Shown here: in pieces, positions 38,501 to 53,000 of the stretch
How the letters are laid out: every line of letters starts with the position of its first letter
Position numbering within the stretch: the first letter of the stretch is position 1
Assembly: GCA_017165825.1 (NCBI GenBank)
Contig: CM029369.1
Span: forward strand, 4,167,985-4,231,984
From: Hepsetus odoe
Taxonomy: Eukaryota > Chordata > Actinopteri > Characiformes > Hepsetidae
Direction: 5' to 3'
Length of the DNA: 64,000 nucleotides
The notes under the pieces: generated by a model
Databases searched by the model: none
What the model saw: the letters and a program-made list of their open reading frames with translations, nothing else
What the model was told of the DNA's origin: nothing
Program-made: the position numbers and the translations under genes

Positions 38501-41500
38501 TTTCAGTGTGAGAAATTTCACTGTAAAGTTCATTATCTCATTTGACAAATACCAAACCATAGCTTCATTATAAAAATGCACAATTTTAGCCTCAATGTTT
38601 CTCAAAGCTGGTCCTGGAGTACCTGGCCCTGCCTATTTTCTTCTCTTTTCCTGCTCCAACCCCTCTGATCAGGCCAATTAATTTATTATAAAGATAATGA
38701 ATTTTAGGAGCTGCATGTGTTAGAGCAGTGATGGACAGAGAGTTCCTGGACCAGCGCTGAGAATCACTGCCGTATAATGTTCCTCAGAAGCTGGGTTCAT
38801 TTCTTTAGTTCCCTAAAACACTAGATGGCAGTATGACACCTTGCGCTGAATCATCCTTAAAAAATGAAAATGAACCAGGTGCTTGTTAGAAGCCCACGGT
38901 ATTATTTAATAGAATTATAATCTGAATAATACATACCATCTCAAGATAGTGGATGAAAACTGTAGTTTTCTTTACGTCTCTTTTTAATGAAGTGTCTTAC
39001 TAATGTCTCAAACAGGGACCACCAGGATCATCAGGACTCAGGGGGGACCGGGGACCTAAAGGAAGGCCTGTAAGAGACAGCACATTGCACAGTCCTATGA
39101 TAATATATGCTTAAGCATGAAAATATAGGCACAAAGTATCTTACCTTTGATTTCCCCGCCTGGTCTGTAGGGTCCGAGAGGCCCTCCTGGGTACGATGGA
39201 GAGCCTGGTGTCCCAGGACAGCCGGGAGAACACGGGCCACCAGGCCATCCCCCTGGAGTGAGTACAGTGCACAATAACAGTCCAAAAAATATACAATAGC
39301 CCTTATATTTGCTCTGATAAGAAAAGTGGATAAGACCCAAGGCCAATGTGTGGCTTCATATAGCAGTGCACCTCTGGGAAATGTCTGTTGCAATATCTTT
39401 GGATTTGGCTGAGAAGGTCTGGGAAAGTTTGAGTGACACGTGAAACTTCTCCTGCTAAGTCAGTCCAGCCTGAGTGCAAGCTCCACTGAGACTGAACTGC
39501 AGTTCTTCACTGTCGCAAACCCCACCGGCTGCAAAAAAAAACATAATCCAGCCTGAAGTAATTCAGTCAATCAAAACGGACAATCTCCATTGCATGTTAA
39601 GTGAGCAGCCTAGCGACATTTCAGGCCAGTTATGCAAACATCTACAGCTTTGAGCTGCTGTTTCTCAACTTTCTGAAGACCTCATCATCAGACTTCAATC
39701 ACCCTGTACAATGTCAGAGTTTTGTCTAAGAAGCCCCTATCTCTTCCTAAACATCCCTAGGGCCAGCTGTCCTCACAAATGGCTGGAGGGTTTGATGGAA
39801 AATTAGCAGGTCAACATTCCATGATTCCTGGACAAAGGGTAAGCAGCAGTGACATTAACTGGAAGGTTCAGATGTAATACTTGTATAGTGCTCAGGTCCA
39901 CAGAACCTTCTTTGTATTTGGTTTATTTTTATTTTGGTTTAAGAACACCTAAAAAAAATAGCTTGTCCTCCCCTCAACTACCCGGGCTTGCTACACCTTC
40001 TTCTTCTTCTATAGCAAATCATCTGTCTCCATTTCTTCCTGTCCTCTGCATCTTCCTCTTTCACACCGACCACCTGCATGACCGCTCTTACCACGTCCAT
40101 CAACCTCGTCTTTGTCCTTCCTCTTCTCCTCTTTCCTGGCAGCTCCTTCTTCAACATCCTTCTCACGATATACTCCTCATTGGTCACCACATACACCAAC
40201 ATTGGCTCAACACCAACAACATTTTTTGAAATCTGAAAATTTCATTTTCAGATTATTTTCGGAAGACACTTTTCTCATTAAACCCCTTAAAAAAACAGAA
40301 GAGAATGTTATGCTGATTCTGCATTCTGGTTAAATAAATATTTTACCATGATGGTTAAAGCCATTTCAGCAACAGATGTTGCTAATTGTTCTCCAAGAAA
40401 TGATGATCAAAAAAGCTTATTGTTTATCACAATATCCAGATATTAGTATCATGTTGCTCATCTCTTCTTGTAATAATGTTTGCCAATCCTCTTCAACAGC
40501 TTAAGTCTTAAAAAGGCCACAATGGCAGTGAATATTAGCCTTATACTACTGCAATAATCCTTAAAATGATCTTTTTAGGGTGAATCTGGTACAAGAGGAC
40601 CACCTGGCCCCAGTGGTTTACCAGTAAGTGTGAAGCCTTTCTGAGAACATCCAATGGAAAACTTTAATAATTGGTTATAAAGTCAGCTCATTCTATCTTC
40701 TATTAACTCTTTCTAGGGAGCACCAGGTCCACAAGGCTCCCCTGGTGACGCTGGAGATCCAGGACCAATGGTGAGTGAATGGCTTTCGCAGTTCAAGCTT
40801 GGATTAAGAGAAGAGCTCGCTATGGTCATTTTCAGACCGCATTAATAATTGTGAAGCCGGTGTCAGTATTAAACTGCACTGAACAGATCAAACTCTACTT
40901 CTACTTGCTGATTGGTGAGTGAGAGAGTCATTAATAAATCCCATGCTATAAAAAATGAATGAAATACAAATGCACAGTTAGCACAATGACAGGAATCTGA
41001 AATGGTGGCGCATTTCAAATCTTTTTCCTCAATCTAACTGCTCACCATATTGTGAGCACCACATACATCTATAAATCTGACCCCTTTATGGTGCTTCGTA
41101 GGGACCTTCTGGTGCGAGGGGACCTGATGGCCCTCCAGGAAAGCCAGGTGAAGATGTGAGTACAATCTTTGATCTTCATTTATTTTCCTGATATACTGAT
41201 TGATATCATGTCCTAAAAAATGATTACTAAAATTAATTAGGGATTAATGTTTGAAATGAACATCCTAGGGTGAATCAGGTGCTGCAGGAAAGGCAGGAGA
41301 GATGGGATTCCCAGGATCAGCGGTAAAGTCTTCCCATCGCTGGATGTACATAAAAAAATTTAACCTGCATGCAAATGTATGCTAGTTAATGGATAATGGG
41401 TTTCATTCATTTTTAGGGAGCAAGAGGATTTCCAGGAACACCAGGTCCTCCTGGTCTGAAGGGTCACAGAGTGAGTACATTGTATATGTCTCATTGCCAA

Positions 41501-44050
41501 CTAGTGCTTCACCCTTTAAACAAAACATCATGGCAGCCAGGACTCTTCCAACTGGAGTAACTTTTCTACACCCGTCATATCAGATTAACAGCACATCTCA
41601 GGTTTGATGGCTGAAACTGGATTAATCAATACAGTTAATTATCCTTCAACAAACACACAGTTTGCAATATATCATTGGATCTCTGGAAGCATCCGTCTGT
41701 ACTGCAACAATATAACAGGTCCACACTTTTAGAATGAATGATCGTCCACATGGTTGGACCCTTTCATCAAACACTTTTATGAGCATTAAGGTCCTACAAA
41801 CAAGAAAGCCAACGTGCAGAGCATATTCAGTTCCCAGAGACACAACAAGAGCCCCCTAGTGGCTGAATGTGGATCTGATTTTCTTTATTCCTTTTGGTCA
41901 GTAAGCTTCAAGTCAGATTCTGACCATGTGTTGTCTTTTCTATAGGGACACCAAGGTCCAGCTGGTCTTAAAGGAGAGCGTGGAGCAGTTGGATCCAAAG
42001 TACACAGCTTTCATTGCACATTCTTTTCTCCCTCATCAGCTCTTTCATTTTTCACTCTTTTAAACTGGGATAAATACATGTTTACTTGATTATGCTCTAG
42101 TCTTACATGGTTAAACATTTTACTTCAAGCCTGTTGACAGTTTATTTGTCTTACCCTCAGGGAGAATCAGGCGGGACTGGTCCGATCGGCGCACCCGGCC
42201 CCATGGTAAAGTGAACACATATATTGGGCAGATCTAGACTCTTTTTGAAATGTTTCATAAACAGATCAAGATGTGACGTCTTCCATTGCAGGGTCCGAGA
42301 GGAATGCCAGGAGAAAGAGGACGCTCAGGGCCGAGCGGAACACCCGTAAGTGAAAAAAAGGAAAATAAAAAAATCGAATAAAAATAAAAATAAATAAATA
42401 GTTGTTGAGTTGCCTGTTGAGTTAAGTTAAGGGGCTAAGTGTTTTGCCCAAGGCTGCTTTTGCCATAGATGCAGGAGTGAGAAAGTGTTCCTGTACATTC
42501 TTCCTGCAGGTCCTGGAGATTTAAACCCCAATCCTACAGTTAGCAATCATGAACAATTAGGTCAAGCCTACCCAGATTACATCACAGTTTCTTTAGAAGA
42601 GTTATTATGAGATGAATAAGTTCATGCAGTGCATGTTTGGAAGCTGATCAGAAATATCTGGCTGTTTTGTTCTGGTGGAGTAATGATACTGAATGTGATC
42701 ATCTAGATCTCCATGGTAGAAAAAATACGTAATGTGCGCCTTTTTATCCAACAAGTCCCATAAAATCTTTTAAAGCTGTAAAATCTTAAATGTATTCATG
42801 ATAATTCGGATCTCACTTCTTTCAGGGTACACGTGGTAGTCAAGGAAATGTTGGGAAACCAGGGCCAATGGTAAGACACTGGCAATCAAACAACAGCCTA
42901 CAGCATTCGAAATAAAAGCTTATACTCCATAATCATCTCTGATCTTTCAACTTTGCAAAGGGTCCTTTGGGTATTAGTGGACCATCAGGGTATCCCGGAG
43001 CACCAGGTATGAAGGTAAGCCATGATTAAAATGATCATCTATTTAGCCTCTACTTCAGATTTGAATCTGCAACCACAACCAAAATATGATATGATATTCT
43101 CAAGATTGGGACAGTTTTTGATTTCTTCTTCATGCGATTTTAGATGTTGTGTTAAAAATTGAGCTTTAAAACTGAGTTTTAATTGTGGTCTTTGATTGAC
43201 AGGGTCAACCAGGGCCTACAGGAGTTAGAGGCCCTGAAGGACCACAAGGACAGAGAGGAGAGAATGGAGCACAAGGCAGACCCGGACCACTTGGCTTACA
43301 AGTTTGTGCTCAAGTCTCATTGCACTACTAACTCATGTTTTCAGTGATTTTCTCACCACCGTTTGACCACCATCTCATTTTGATCAATACAGGGGCCAAT
43401 GGGTATTGACGCAGGTTCAGGCCCCAAAGGTCCAGTGGTACGTAAAATAAAGTTACTACTGATGATAATACTTCCCCATTTAACTTTTAGAGTTTAACTA
43501 AATGCACATTAACCTTATTAACTTTTTCTCCAGGGAGTTGTTGGACCACAGGGACCTGTTGGTTTGTTGGGACCACCTGGCCCTCCAGGACCTCAGGGAA
43601 GCACTGGGCAGCCTGGGATTAAAGGTCAAGGGGTAAGGATGTCTTAATGTACTCTAAGGTGTTGACTATAGTGTACAGTGTGATCTTATATTTAAGAACC
43701 ACAATCAAGAACCTTTGTAACCTGGATGGTGTAAATCAGAGCTGTTTCACCACATCAGTGCTACTAGCTAGAACTGAGCAGATCTTTTATCATTCAAATA
43801 GTCAGAAAATGTTGGTTTCAAAGACTTTCCTCACTATCTTCAATTCAAACCCCACAAGCAGCCCAAATAAGGTCCATATGCCTCGAGTTTGCCAGCTTCT
43901 TGGTAATGCTCCTAGTTTGCACATAGTTAGCAGACTAGCAAAGCTTGTATTCCTAGATTAGATGAAATCACACTGGCTATCAGCAGTCAACTGCATCCCC
44001 TTTCACTGACCAATAAAAAGAAAGAAAAAACAATATTATGTATTTATTGT

Positions 44051-44094
<44 letters not shown>

Positions 44095-47000
44095 CATCAT
44101 CATTATTATTGTTATTATTATCGTTATTGTTGTTATTATTATTAACCACATGATAATTATGAAGATGAAAAATAAAGTTTTTAATTATATATATATATTG
44201 TCTGTATGCACTGAGGTTTTCTAATACATTGTTGCCATGGCAGTCATTGTGCCATTGTGGTCATTCCTAGAAAAGAAATAAAAACAGTTTTTAGGGTCTG
44301 TTGTGCATGGTGAACCTCAAACTGACCCAATACTCTAACTATCCCATTTCTCTATTTTAAGGGAGATGTTGGTGTTCCTGGTTTTAAAGGAGAAGCTGGA
44401 CCTAAAGGAGAACAAGTACGTTCAATATGTTCTAAATTGGGTTTGTAGGAGGAAGTTGAAACAGTGGGTGATTTAAATAAAGAATCTCTCTTCTGAAGAG
44501 CTCAGAATGATACGTTTATATTATTTTAGCAGGTGTAAAAAGTATGTCTGAACTCTAACGCAGGGTCCGCCAGGAACCCAGGGAGGGATCGGACCTCAGG
44601 GAGAGGAGGGAAAGAGAGGACAGCGAGGAGATCCTGGGTCTGTAGGCCCACTAGGACCTTTTGGTGAAAGAGTGAGTCCCCCTTAATTCTTGATTCTGAT
44701 TCTGAACTTCAGGCATTCTTTTTTATGCAGTGTGTTACCATTAAAACCTACTTTTCTATTTCAGGGAGCTCCTGGAAATCGGGGTTTCCCTGGTCAAGAT
44801 GGATTACAAGGAAGCAAAGTAAGTACATAATGGTAATGCCGAAATGTGCGGTTTTCTGATCAAAACCTTGACAGCAAAAACAGCTCTTTTCTATACTCTT
44901 CTAAGGGTGCGCAAGGTGACCGTGGTACAACAGGAACAGCAGGCCCTAAAGGTTCTACAGGAGATCCTGGAAGAACAGGAGAACCAGGCCTACCAGGCGC
45001 AAGGGTAAAACATCTTCATTTCTCTTTACTTTCTAATATTTCTGACCTTTTCATTTACATTTTCATGTTCCCATGTTCACCGCAGGGTTTGACTGGTACT
45101 CCTGGAGTTCAAGGTGCTGAAGGAAAGCCAGGACCTCTGGTATGTTTGACAAGATGTTCACAGCCATAATGAACTAATGGTGCATTTCAGAACAGATTCT
45201 TTTTGGATTGTGAAGACTGTTCATTACATTACTGGATTTACACTCAAACTTTGGATTAAATGGCAGAAAGAATAGACTTAATGATCTTAGTAATCTTCTG
45301 GAATAGTGCAAAACCTAAACCATTCATGCTCCTTCCATCTTTAAAAAGACTGAAATGAAGTGTATCTGTATGTCCTTCATGTAGGGTCCAACAGGTGAGG
45401 ACGGGCGCCCTGGGCCACCCGGATCTATTGGAACTAGAGGCCCGGCAGGATCAATGGGACTCCCGGGACCCAAGGGTTTCAGCGTGAGTTACTCAAACAC
45501 ACTTTTATGGTTCCGTTTTTCATGGTTATGTCATTGTTAGATGCTTCTAATCTGATTTTTGAATGTTATTTAGGGAGATCCAGGAAAAACCGGTGAACAA
45601 GGGACACAAGGTGCTCCAGGCCAGAGGGTAGGTAACCCTAAAATTTACTAAACCCAGTCAAAATAATGAGAACATTATTGATTATTAATAATGAGAAGTA
45701 CATTTCTGCAATCAAATCTTGGCTTTTGTGTAGGGGCCACCTGGAAAGGAGGGAGAAGTTGGTCCACTTGGTTCAGCTGGTCCTAATGTAAGTCTGTCTC
45801 TTTCTGTTTTTTCATTACACTGTTATCATAACCTGCAATGCCAATGTTGAATATTTAACCTCTATAATACAGGGACCAGCAGGTGACAGAGGAGAGCAGG
45901 GACCTCCTGGGATGCCTGGCTTTCAGGTAAGCGATTGGCAGTTAATGCTCTATGGCAGAAGTAGATGAAGATATTTTTAAGTACCACAGAGTATCATAAT
46001 ATAACTATTGCTGTACCTTAGGGATTGCCTGGACCACCTGGTCCAGGGGGAGAGTCAGGGAAACCTGGAGATCAGGTAAGATCATGCATTAAATAAAACT
46101 TCAAATTCTTCAGATCAATCCATGTCAGCTGTTTGCCAATACATCACAATACTGGACACCTAGCTGAATTTTTGCTTTTGTTTAGGGGATCCCTGGTGAT
46201 GGTGGCCCAGTGGGACTAATTGGACCAAGGGTGAGTTTTCCAGTTTGAAAATGTTACTATGTTATCAGAATGCTCTGAAACTGTCTGGGCTGTAGTTTAA
46301 TGGGAAATCTAAACTATGCCATAACCTGTTAGATGGGAAAAGGCTCCTGTTCAGGTTCCAAGTGAAGAGCTGAATTTTAGAAGTTTAATCCATCTTCCAC
46401 AAATGACATGTGAATATCTTACAGTTGAGACCTATGCAGCTTCCTTGAAGCATGTTGAGACAACAGCATCTTATAAAAACATGGCAGAAGGTCTTGCAAA
46501 ATTAAAATAAGAATGTAGTCTTTCATATATATTTCTATATTTATGAGGATGTGTGTTTTAGGGAGAGCGTGGAACTCCAGGAGAGAGAGGGGATCTTGGG
46601 CCTTCTGGATTGCCTGGAGCCAAAGGCATCCCAGGAGCACCTGGACCTGACGGACCAAAGGTAAGTTTTATTTGCAATCTACTTGCTATACATCAAGTAT
46701 CTTTTTTATTCACATGTCTCAAGAATAAGCATCGATGCAGAATCTATTATACCACATGGTGCCGTCCTACAATTTCAGAATATTAATGCATTCCTCACAG
46801 GGAAGTCCTGGTCCTCCGGGAGCACTGGGTGATCTGGGTCCTCCGGGTCTTCAGGGAATGCCTGGAGAAAGAGGAATCTCTGGTCCACCTGGTCCAAAGG
46901 GTGAGCGAGTAAGTAAAACAGATAAATGAGTCACAAATGAAGGTTCCATGCCATGTGTGGAGATGCTGATATGATATGTCAACGTTACAGGGTGCAATCG

Positions 47001-50000
47001 GAGAGAAGGGAGCGGAGGGAACCCCTGGAAATGATGGTGCAAGAGTAAGCCTGACTTCCTCGGTTTATCATATCTCTCATCATCATGCCATTGTAAAAAA
47101 TCTATATTGCAGGAGCAAATTAGCAGATTGAGACTTAATCTTAATCTCTTTGTAAAATCTTAATTTCTTTGTAATCGTGTCCAAAGAAAGGTCTTACTGC
47201 TTACCATTCACCTGGGATGTGTTATTAAAGTATAAGCAGTCAGTACTGAGTACAGATTTGGCATTAATGTAGAAAACGTGGATCCTGGCAGCCTGGATGA
47301 ACAATAATGAGGGAATGCTTTGGGAGGCTTGCATTAGCTTGTCTAACCACAGATAGGCCTTTCCTCCTTAGGGCATTTTTAGTTTTATTTTTTTATTTGG
47401 AGGATCATCTTCTTATTTAGCTTTCTGTCTATCACAGGGGCTTCCAGGACCACTTGGCCCTGTAGGCCTCCCTGGCCCAAGTGGTGAAAAGGTAAACAGA
47501 TTTCTGGATTCAAGGCTTCACCTAATCCCAACAATACCATTGTTTCACTCTCATAATCTAACAAATGCTCTTAACAGGGGGAACCTGGCATTAAAGGACC
47601 ACCTGGACCTCAAGGATCACGAGCCATGCCTGTAATTCAGAATTAAACTCCTAACATACACAGATTTTAATTACATTATTATACAAATGAAGCCTTGTCT
47701 ACATATATTTCTGTTACTTCTTTTAGGGAGCTCGGGGTGAGCCTGGACCAACAGGGGCTGTTGGCTTTCCTGGACAACCTGTAAGTTTATATTCTTTATT
47801 GTATTATGGTGAAACCACAACCTGTATAAATCTGACCAAGAAAAATGTACTGTGATAATTTAATATGATTTTATCTGGTACAAAGAAGCTTCAAGCTATT
47901 CTTACCAATTTTCAGGGTCCTGATGGTCAACCTGGTGTGAAAGGAGAACCAGGAGAGCCAGGACAGAAAGGAGATGCTGGATCTCCTGGACCTCAGGGGT
48001 TGGCTGGACCTCCAGGGCCTGTGGTAGGTGTCAAGAATCTCTCAACGGCAATTTGAACTCAAGACAGTCCAAGAAAGCATCTTACAGATCATGCCTGAAT
48101 GTGTTTTAACAGGGCAAAGTTGGTGTGGCTGGACCTAAGGGTGGAAGAGGGACACAAGGAGCACCTGTAAGCAAATCTATGGCTTATAAATTACAATTTA
48201 CGGATATTTTTCTGATTGTTGACCTCTATCACTTATGCTTTACCATTCAAGTTAAAGTATCCATTTCTTAGGGTCCAACTGGCTTTCCTGGATCTGCTGG
48301 GAGAGTTGGTCCACCAGGGGCAACTGTGAGTATCCTTTGTGATTTAGAAAAGGATAAAGATTTTCTTTATATTTATAAACATAAAAAGCGCTCATTTTGG
48401 AATTTCCCATTATTTAGGGTCCTATTGGTCAGCCGGGGCCCATTGGGCCTCCTGGGAAAGAGGGACCACCTGGTCTTAGGGGAGACCATGGAGCACGAGG
48501 TCGCCAAGGAGAAAGAGGTCAGCCTGGGCCTGCTGGAAGCCCTGGAGATAAGGGAGACCCTGGGGAAGATGGGCCAACAGTGAGTATCACATCAAATTAA
48601 AAAATTACTTATTAGTTAAGGGCTCCTGATAAATAAGCATAAGTTATAAGAACCCAATCAGAACTATTAAACAAAAACATCGACTTAGCTTATATAATTC
48701 CAGTCATTGTAAATCATAAAGGAATAAAATGATGCACCTTAAAATATCACTTCTTTTTAGGGTCCCGATGGTCCGCCTGGCCCTGCTGGAACAACAGGAC
48801 AAAGAGGAATTGGGGGTCTTGCAGGTCAAAGAGGAGAGCGTGGAATGGCTGGGCTCCCAGGGCCAGCAGTACGTGAAGAAGACGTTTCATACATGACCCT
48901 TATCATCTTACGAATGGCTTAGAAAACATGGTTACCTTTTCAGGTCTACCTCACATATATTTTATCATACTTATCTTTTAAAGGGACCTCCAGGGAAACC
49001 TGGATCAACAGGGTCTCCAGGAGACAAAGGCCCTCCAGGCCCAGTTGGACCACCAGGTGCTAATGGACCTCGAGGTGATCCTGGCCCTGATGTAAGTTTA
49101 ACAAAACCCAAATCCAAAAATGAGTATGGGTGTTCCACTGCTTTCAAACACCTCTCAGGATATAAATCTTAAAGACCTCATTCACACCTGGAAATGACCT
49201 TGTAGGTTGCCCTGAGGTACCCTCAAGCAAGTTACCTCAGGGCAACCTACTGGCCTGGGATTCGAACCCATGACCTTCCATTACTGAGGCCTAGTCCCTA
49301 TTGGGAACTGTGGCAATCAAGGAACAAACAATGGAAATGCACCCATAAAAGTTTAACAAGGTCATTGTTGTCCAGTTTTGTGTCACAAAAAAAAAAAAAA
49401 AAAAAGATCTCCCTAAGTCCTGCCCACCTCTGCACCAGATATGTTTTCCTAGGTTAAAGCAGAACAGTAGAAAAAGCCTGGAGTGGGATGGAGCATATGG
49501 AGCCTGTCCACCTTAAAAAAAGAAAAAGAAAAAATGTAACCGCGCTGTGGATTATGGTGGGATTCTGCTGCCAAAGTAAAGATACTGAAGACTTACCCTT
49601 GAGGGTACCATGCCAGCGACACCAGAGTAATGGGTCATGACCCCTCCTGGAGATGTTTAGTGGCTTGCCATGGTTGCCTTTATGTGTTCACGTATTTTGA
49701 TGAAATATTCAGTGCATACCAGATGTTATTTGAAATTTTTAAAATCAGGAATAGGAAGCATGGAATAATTCATGAGATGGAAGAAAAAAATAGAGGACAT
49801 GAAAAGTTAATAACACAACCATTAACTTGTGTGTCTAAATAATAGGGACCTGCTGGTTCTGATGGCCCACCAGGAAAGGAAGGAGTCATAGGTGCTCGGG
49901 TAAGATCTGAAAAGGCCTTTTTGCATTTCATACACACGATATCTCTATAATTAGAACTGAACAACTGTGACTCTTTCTATAGGGTGACCGTGGTGACCCA

Positions 50001-53000
50001 GGTTCAGAGGGATTGATAGGGCCGAGGGGAGCACCTGGTCCTCCTGGCCCCGTGGGTGTGACCGGAGGTCCTGGAAAGAGAGGAGATGCGGTATGCATTG
50101 TGAACTTATCTACACACTTAGTACAAAATTCCAAATTAACTAATTAATAGACTTTTATTTTGGAAACATCAGCCTGCATCATTCATAATGACCTTCTTAA
50201 CAGGGTTCAAGAGGACCGGTAGGGCCTCCAGGTCCTGCAGGAAAGAGAGGACTTCCAGTAAGAAATTTCAATGATCTTAAGGAAATACAGACTTGTAACT
50301 TTGTGCTTGAAAAAAAAACTAAAAATAAAAATTAATGAGCTTGATCCACTGTGTTGACATATAGGGGCCACAAGGACCTAGAGGAGACAAGGGAGAGTTG
50401 GGTGATCATGGAGAAAGAGGACAGAAGGGACACAGAGGATACACAGGTTTACAAGGGCTTCCAGGATCACCTGTAAGTTTGATGGCATCTATGTCACAAA
50501 CTAGCATGAGCAATATGAATGAATTTTAATTTTACTTCTTTTCATATTTTCTTTCTTCACTTGTGACATTCATACGAGAAATGTCATTATTCCTTTTCAC
50601 ATGACTGTATTCTAATATTTATTGCCATCATTAAACAGGCTGTTCGGTGCCTTTCAGACTGACATGGTGGTGGTCTAGTGGTTGGATACTCACCTATGGA
50701 CCAAGAGGTCTCAGGTTGAATCCCACCTCCAGCACCACCACCAATGGGTTCCTGATCAAAACCCTGAACCCCATGTTGCTCCGGGGCGAGTGTCCCTGTA
50801 ATCAGGAATTAGAAGTCACTCGGGATAAGAGCGTCTGCTAAAAGCTGTAAATGTAAATTTTAATATATGCAAATGAAGTGAAAGTGACTATATGTCATTG
50901 TGAAACACAACAAATTGGAACCTCAGCTTTTCACCAACACACACCGTGCAGCAGGGGGCAGCCACTGAAAGCGCCTGGGAAGCAGTGATAGGGACGGTAC
51001 CTTGTTCAAGGGTATCTCAGAGCAGCCCACTGGTCTGGGATTTGAATCCATGACCTTCCGATCCTGGAGCCAAATCCCTAAATTAATTGAATTGAATTCT
51101 GTTTTAATTGGCTCCCTGTATTGTGCTTCTTTTAAAAAGCAGTCCAGGCTGAAACACCCGTAACTACATCACCATGAATGCATGGAGCTGCTACAGCTTT
51201 AGTTCAGTTGTGTTCAAAACAGGCTGTTTGGCCATGTATAAACAGTATGGAGCATTATGAAAAATGACTGCTAATATTTATATGCTAATATTAGTAAAAA
51301 CAAGATTAGAAAATTCAGTTTTCTGTAACATGGACTACATGATTGTGGAACTGTGTGGATTAAAGCTTAAAAAAAGAGATTTTATATGAGAATCATGCAC
51401 TTACCTCACTGATTCAACTAATGTCAAAGACTCCATATTCATCAGTACCAAAAAGTCTATTCATGAATTCATGCTCAGGTCTTAAAACAATTTTTGCTCT
51501 GTACTTAGGGTACAAATGGTGACCAGGGACCCCCTGGGATTGTTGGGCCAAGCGGCCAGAGAGTAAGTATATTTTTGAGCTCTAAAGCCGATGAAATGCT
51601 GAAACTATAGGTAATGTAGGAGGATATACAATAAAAAACTTCTCACCTTATAGGGGCCACCAGGACCAATTGGACCACCAGGTAAAGAAGGGTATATTGG
51701 ACCGCCTGGTCCAATGGGACCACCTGGATCAAGAGGAATAAGTGGAGAAACTGGTCCAGAGGCATGTATTTTCTTTTTTAATGCATCTCAGATGCCCTTT
51801 TTCCCCTCTTTATATCTTCAGATTTAGCACGGATTTGCCTGGGCAAGGAAGGATCCTACAAAATGTTGGAATGAGTGTTGTACTTTATTGAAACGTATGC
51901 CCAGTTAAATGGCTGCACAGACTCGCTGCAAAAAGCTTGTTTTCTTCTCATCGATAAGGTTGGCATCTGTGGACTGTACCGCTGAAGATACCATCATGTT
52001 CCTGGAGCCACCTTTCTCCACTTCCCCATTTTTTCAGCACTACAATATAGAGGATAAATCTGGACTCCTGTTGTACACGCTAAACCCTGATCCCTCCATC
52101 AGAACTTAGAACTTAGACTAATCAGATCAGCCAACACCCCATCAACAATCCAGCTCTGATGCCCACTCTCTCAACTCTCACAAATGATGTTGACCAGAAG
52201 ACGATGTGTTCTTCCTTCTCTCTTCAAAGGTTTCTTCTTCCAATTTTAGAGAGTTTTAGCCTCTGTTGCCTTTGGCTTGTTCATTTAGATTCTGCAAAGA
52301 TGTTCTTTAACCTAAGTTGAAAAAGTGCTTTAGAAATCCATTTCGACTTGACCAATTTGAGATGAACTTTCCTGCGCTTTAGGGACATCAGCACCAGTTA
52401 TGAAGTGATCAATCTGAGACTAAATTCAATATGAGATGAACTTTGAACAACCTTGTTGAACGTCAGTGTGAATTTCCTGGGTATGGCCGATCCTGTTTCC
52501 TTGGATGATTCTCCCAATTCCCCTCTGAATCAGAAGATATTTCGAAAACTACATGATCAGCAATCACTGTTTGCTTCCTCCTTTTGCAAAAATCATTTGA
52601 AACAGCTCTGGATGAGATGCTCAGGGTGACTTTCATGTGGGAGATGCTAGACCACCATGACGAATTCTAAGAGATTGAGCCCGCTGAGTGTAGAAAGGCT
52701 GGTCTGCATGAATTTTTCTAGACAGCACAGTCACATGACCTATAATGTGTTGATATGTACAATTTGTGTCATCGGCACATGGGATCTTCTGTCTGCACGA
52801 AGCTCAGGATTCCTGTATTGAGTTATTATTATTAAGTGTTTATACGTACAGTGTTTATCTTCAATGCTCATTCTGACCATTTCTCTAATTTTTCTACAAT
52901 CAGGGACCTCCTGGAGAACCTGGTCCTCCAGGTCCCGCTGGTTCCCCTGGACCCCCAACTGCTGCTATGGATGACTTGTTTGGAGGCCCTCATGATTATG

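Larger units (their letters stand above)
47578..51761 (+). other. col5a2: col5a2 exons 37-50: last part of the main helix
   Basis: Exons: 47,578-47,631; 47,727-47,780; 47,916-48,023; 48,113-48,166; 48,272-48,325; 48,418-48,579; 48,761-48,868; 48,984-49,091; 49,846-49,899; 49,983-50,090; 50,204-50,257; 50,365-50,472; 51,509-51,562; 51,654-51,761. Exon 37 ends GSRAMP: Ala replaces Gly at helix residue 616 (protein 818). Exon 42 is the large 162-bp exon and contains RGD (GLRGDHG). Exon 48 holds the second cross-link motif GQKGHRG. Exon 50 ends ...GETGPE at a GC donor. Confidence 0.95.
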
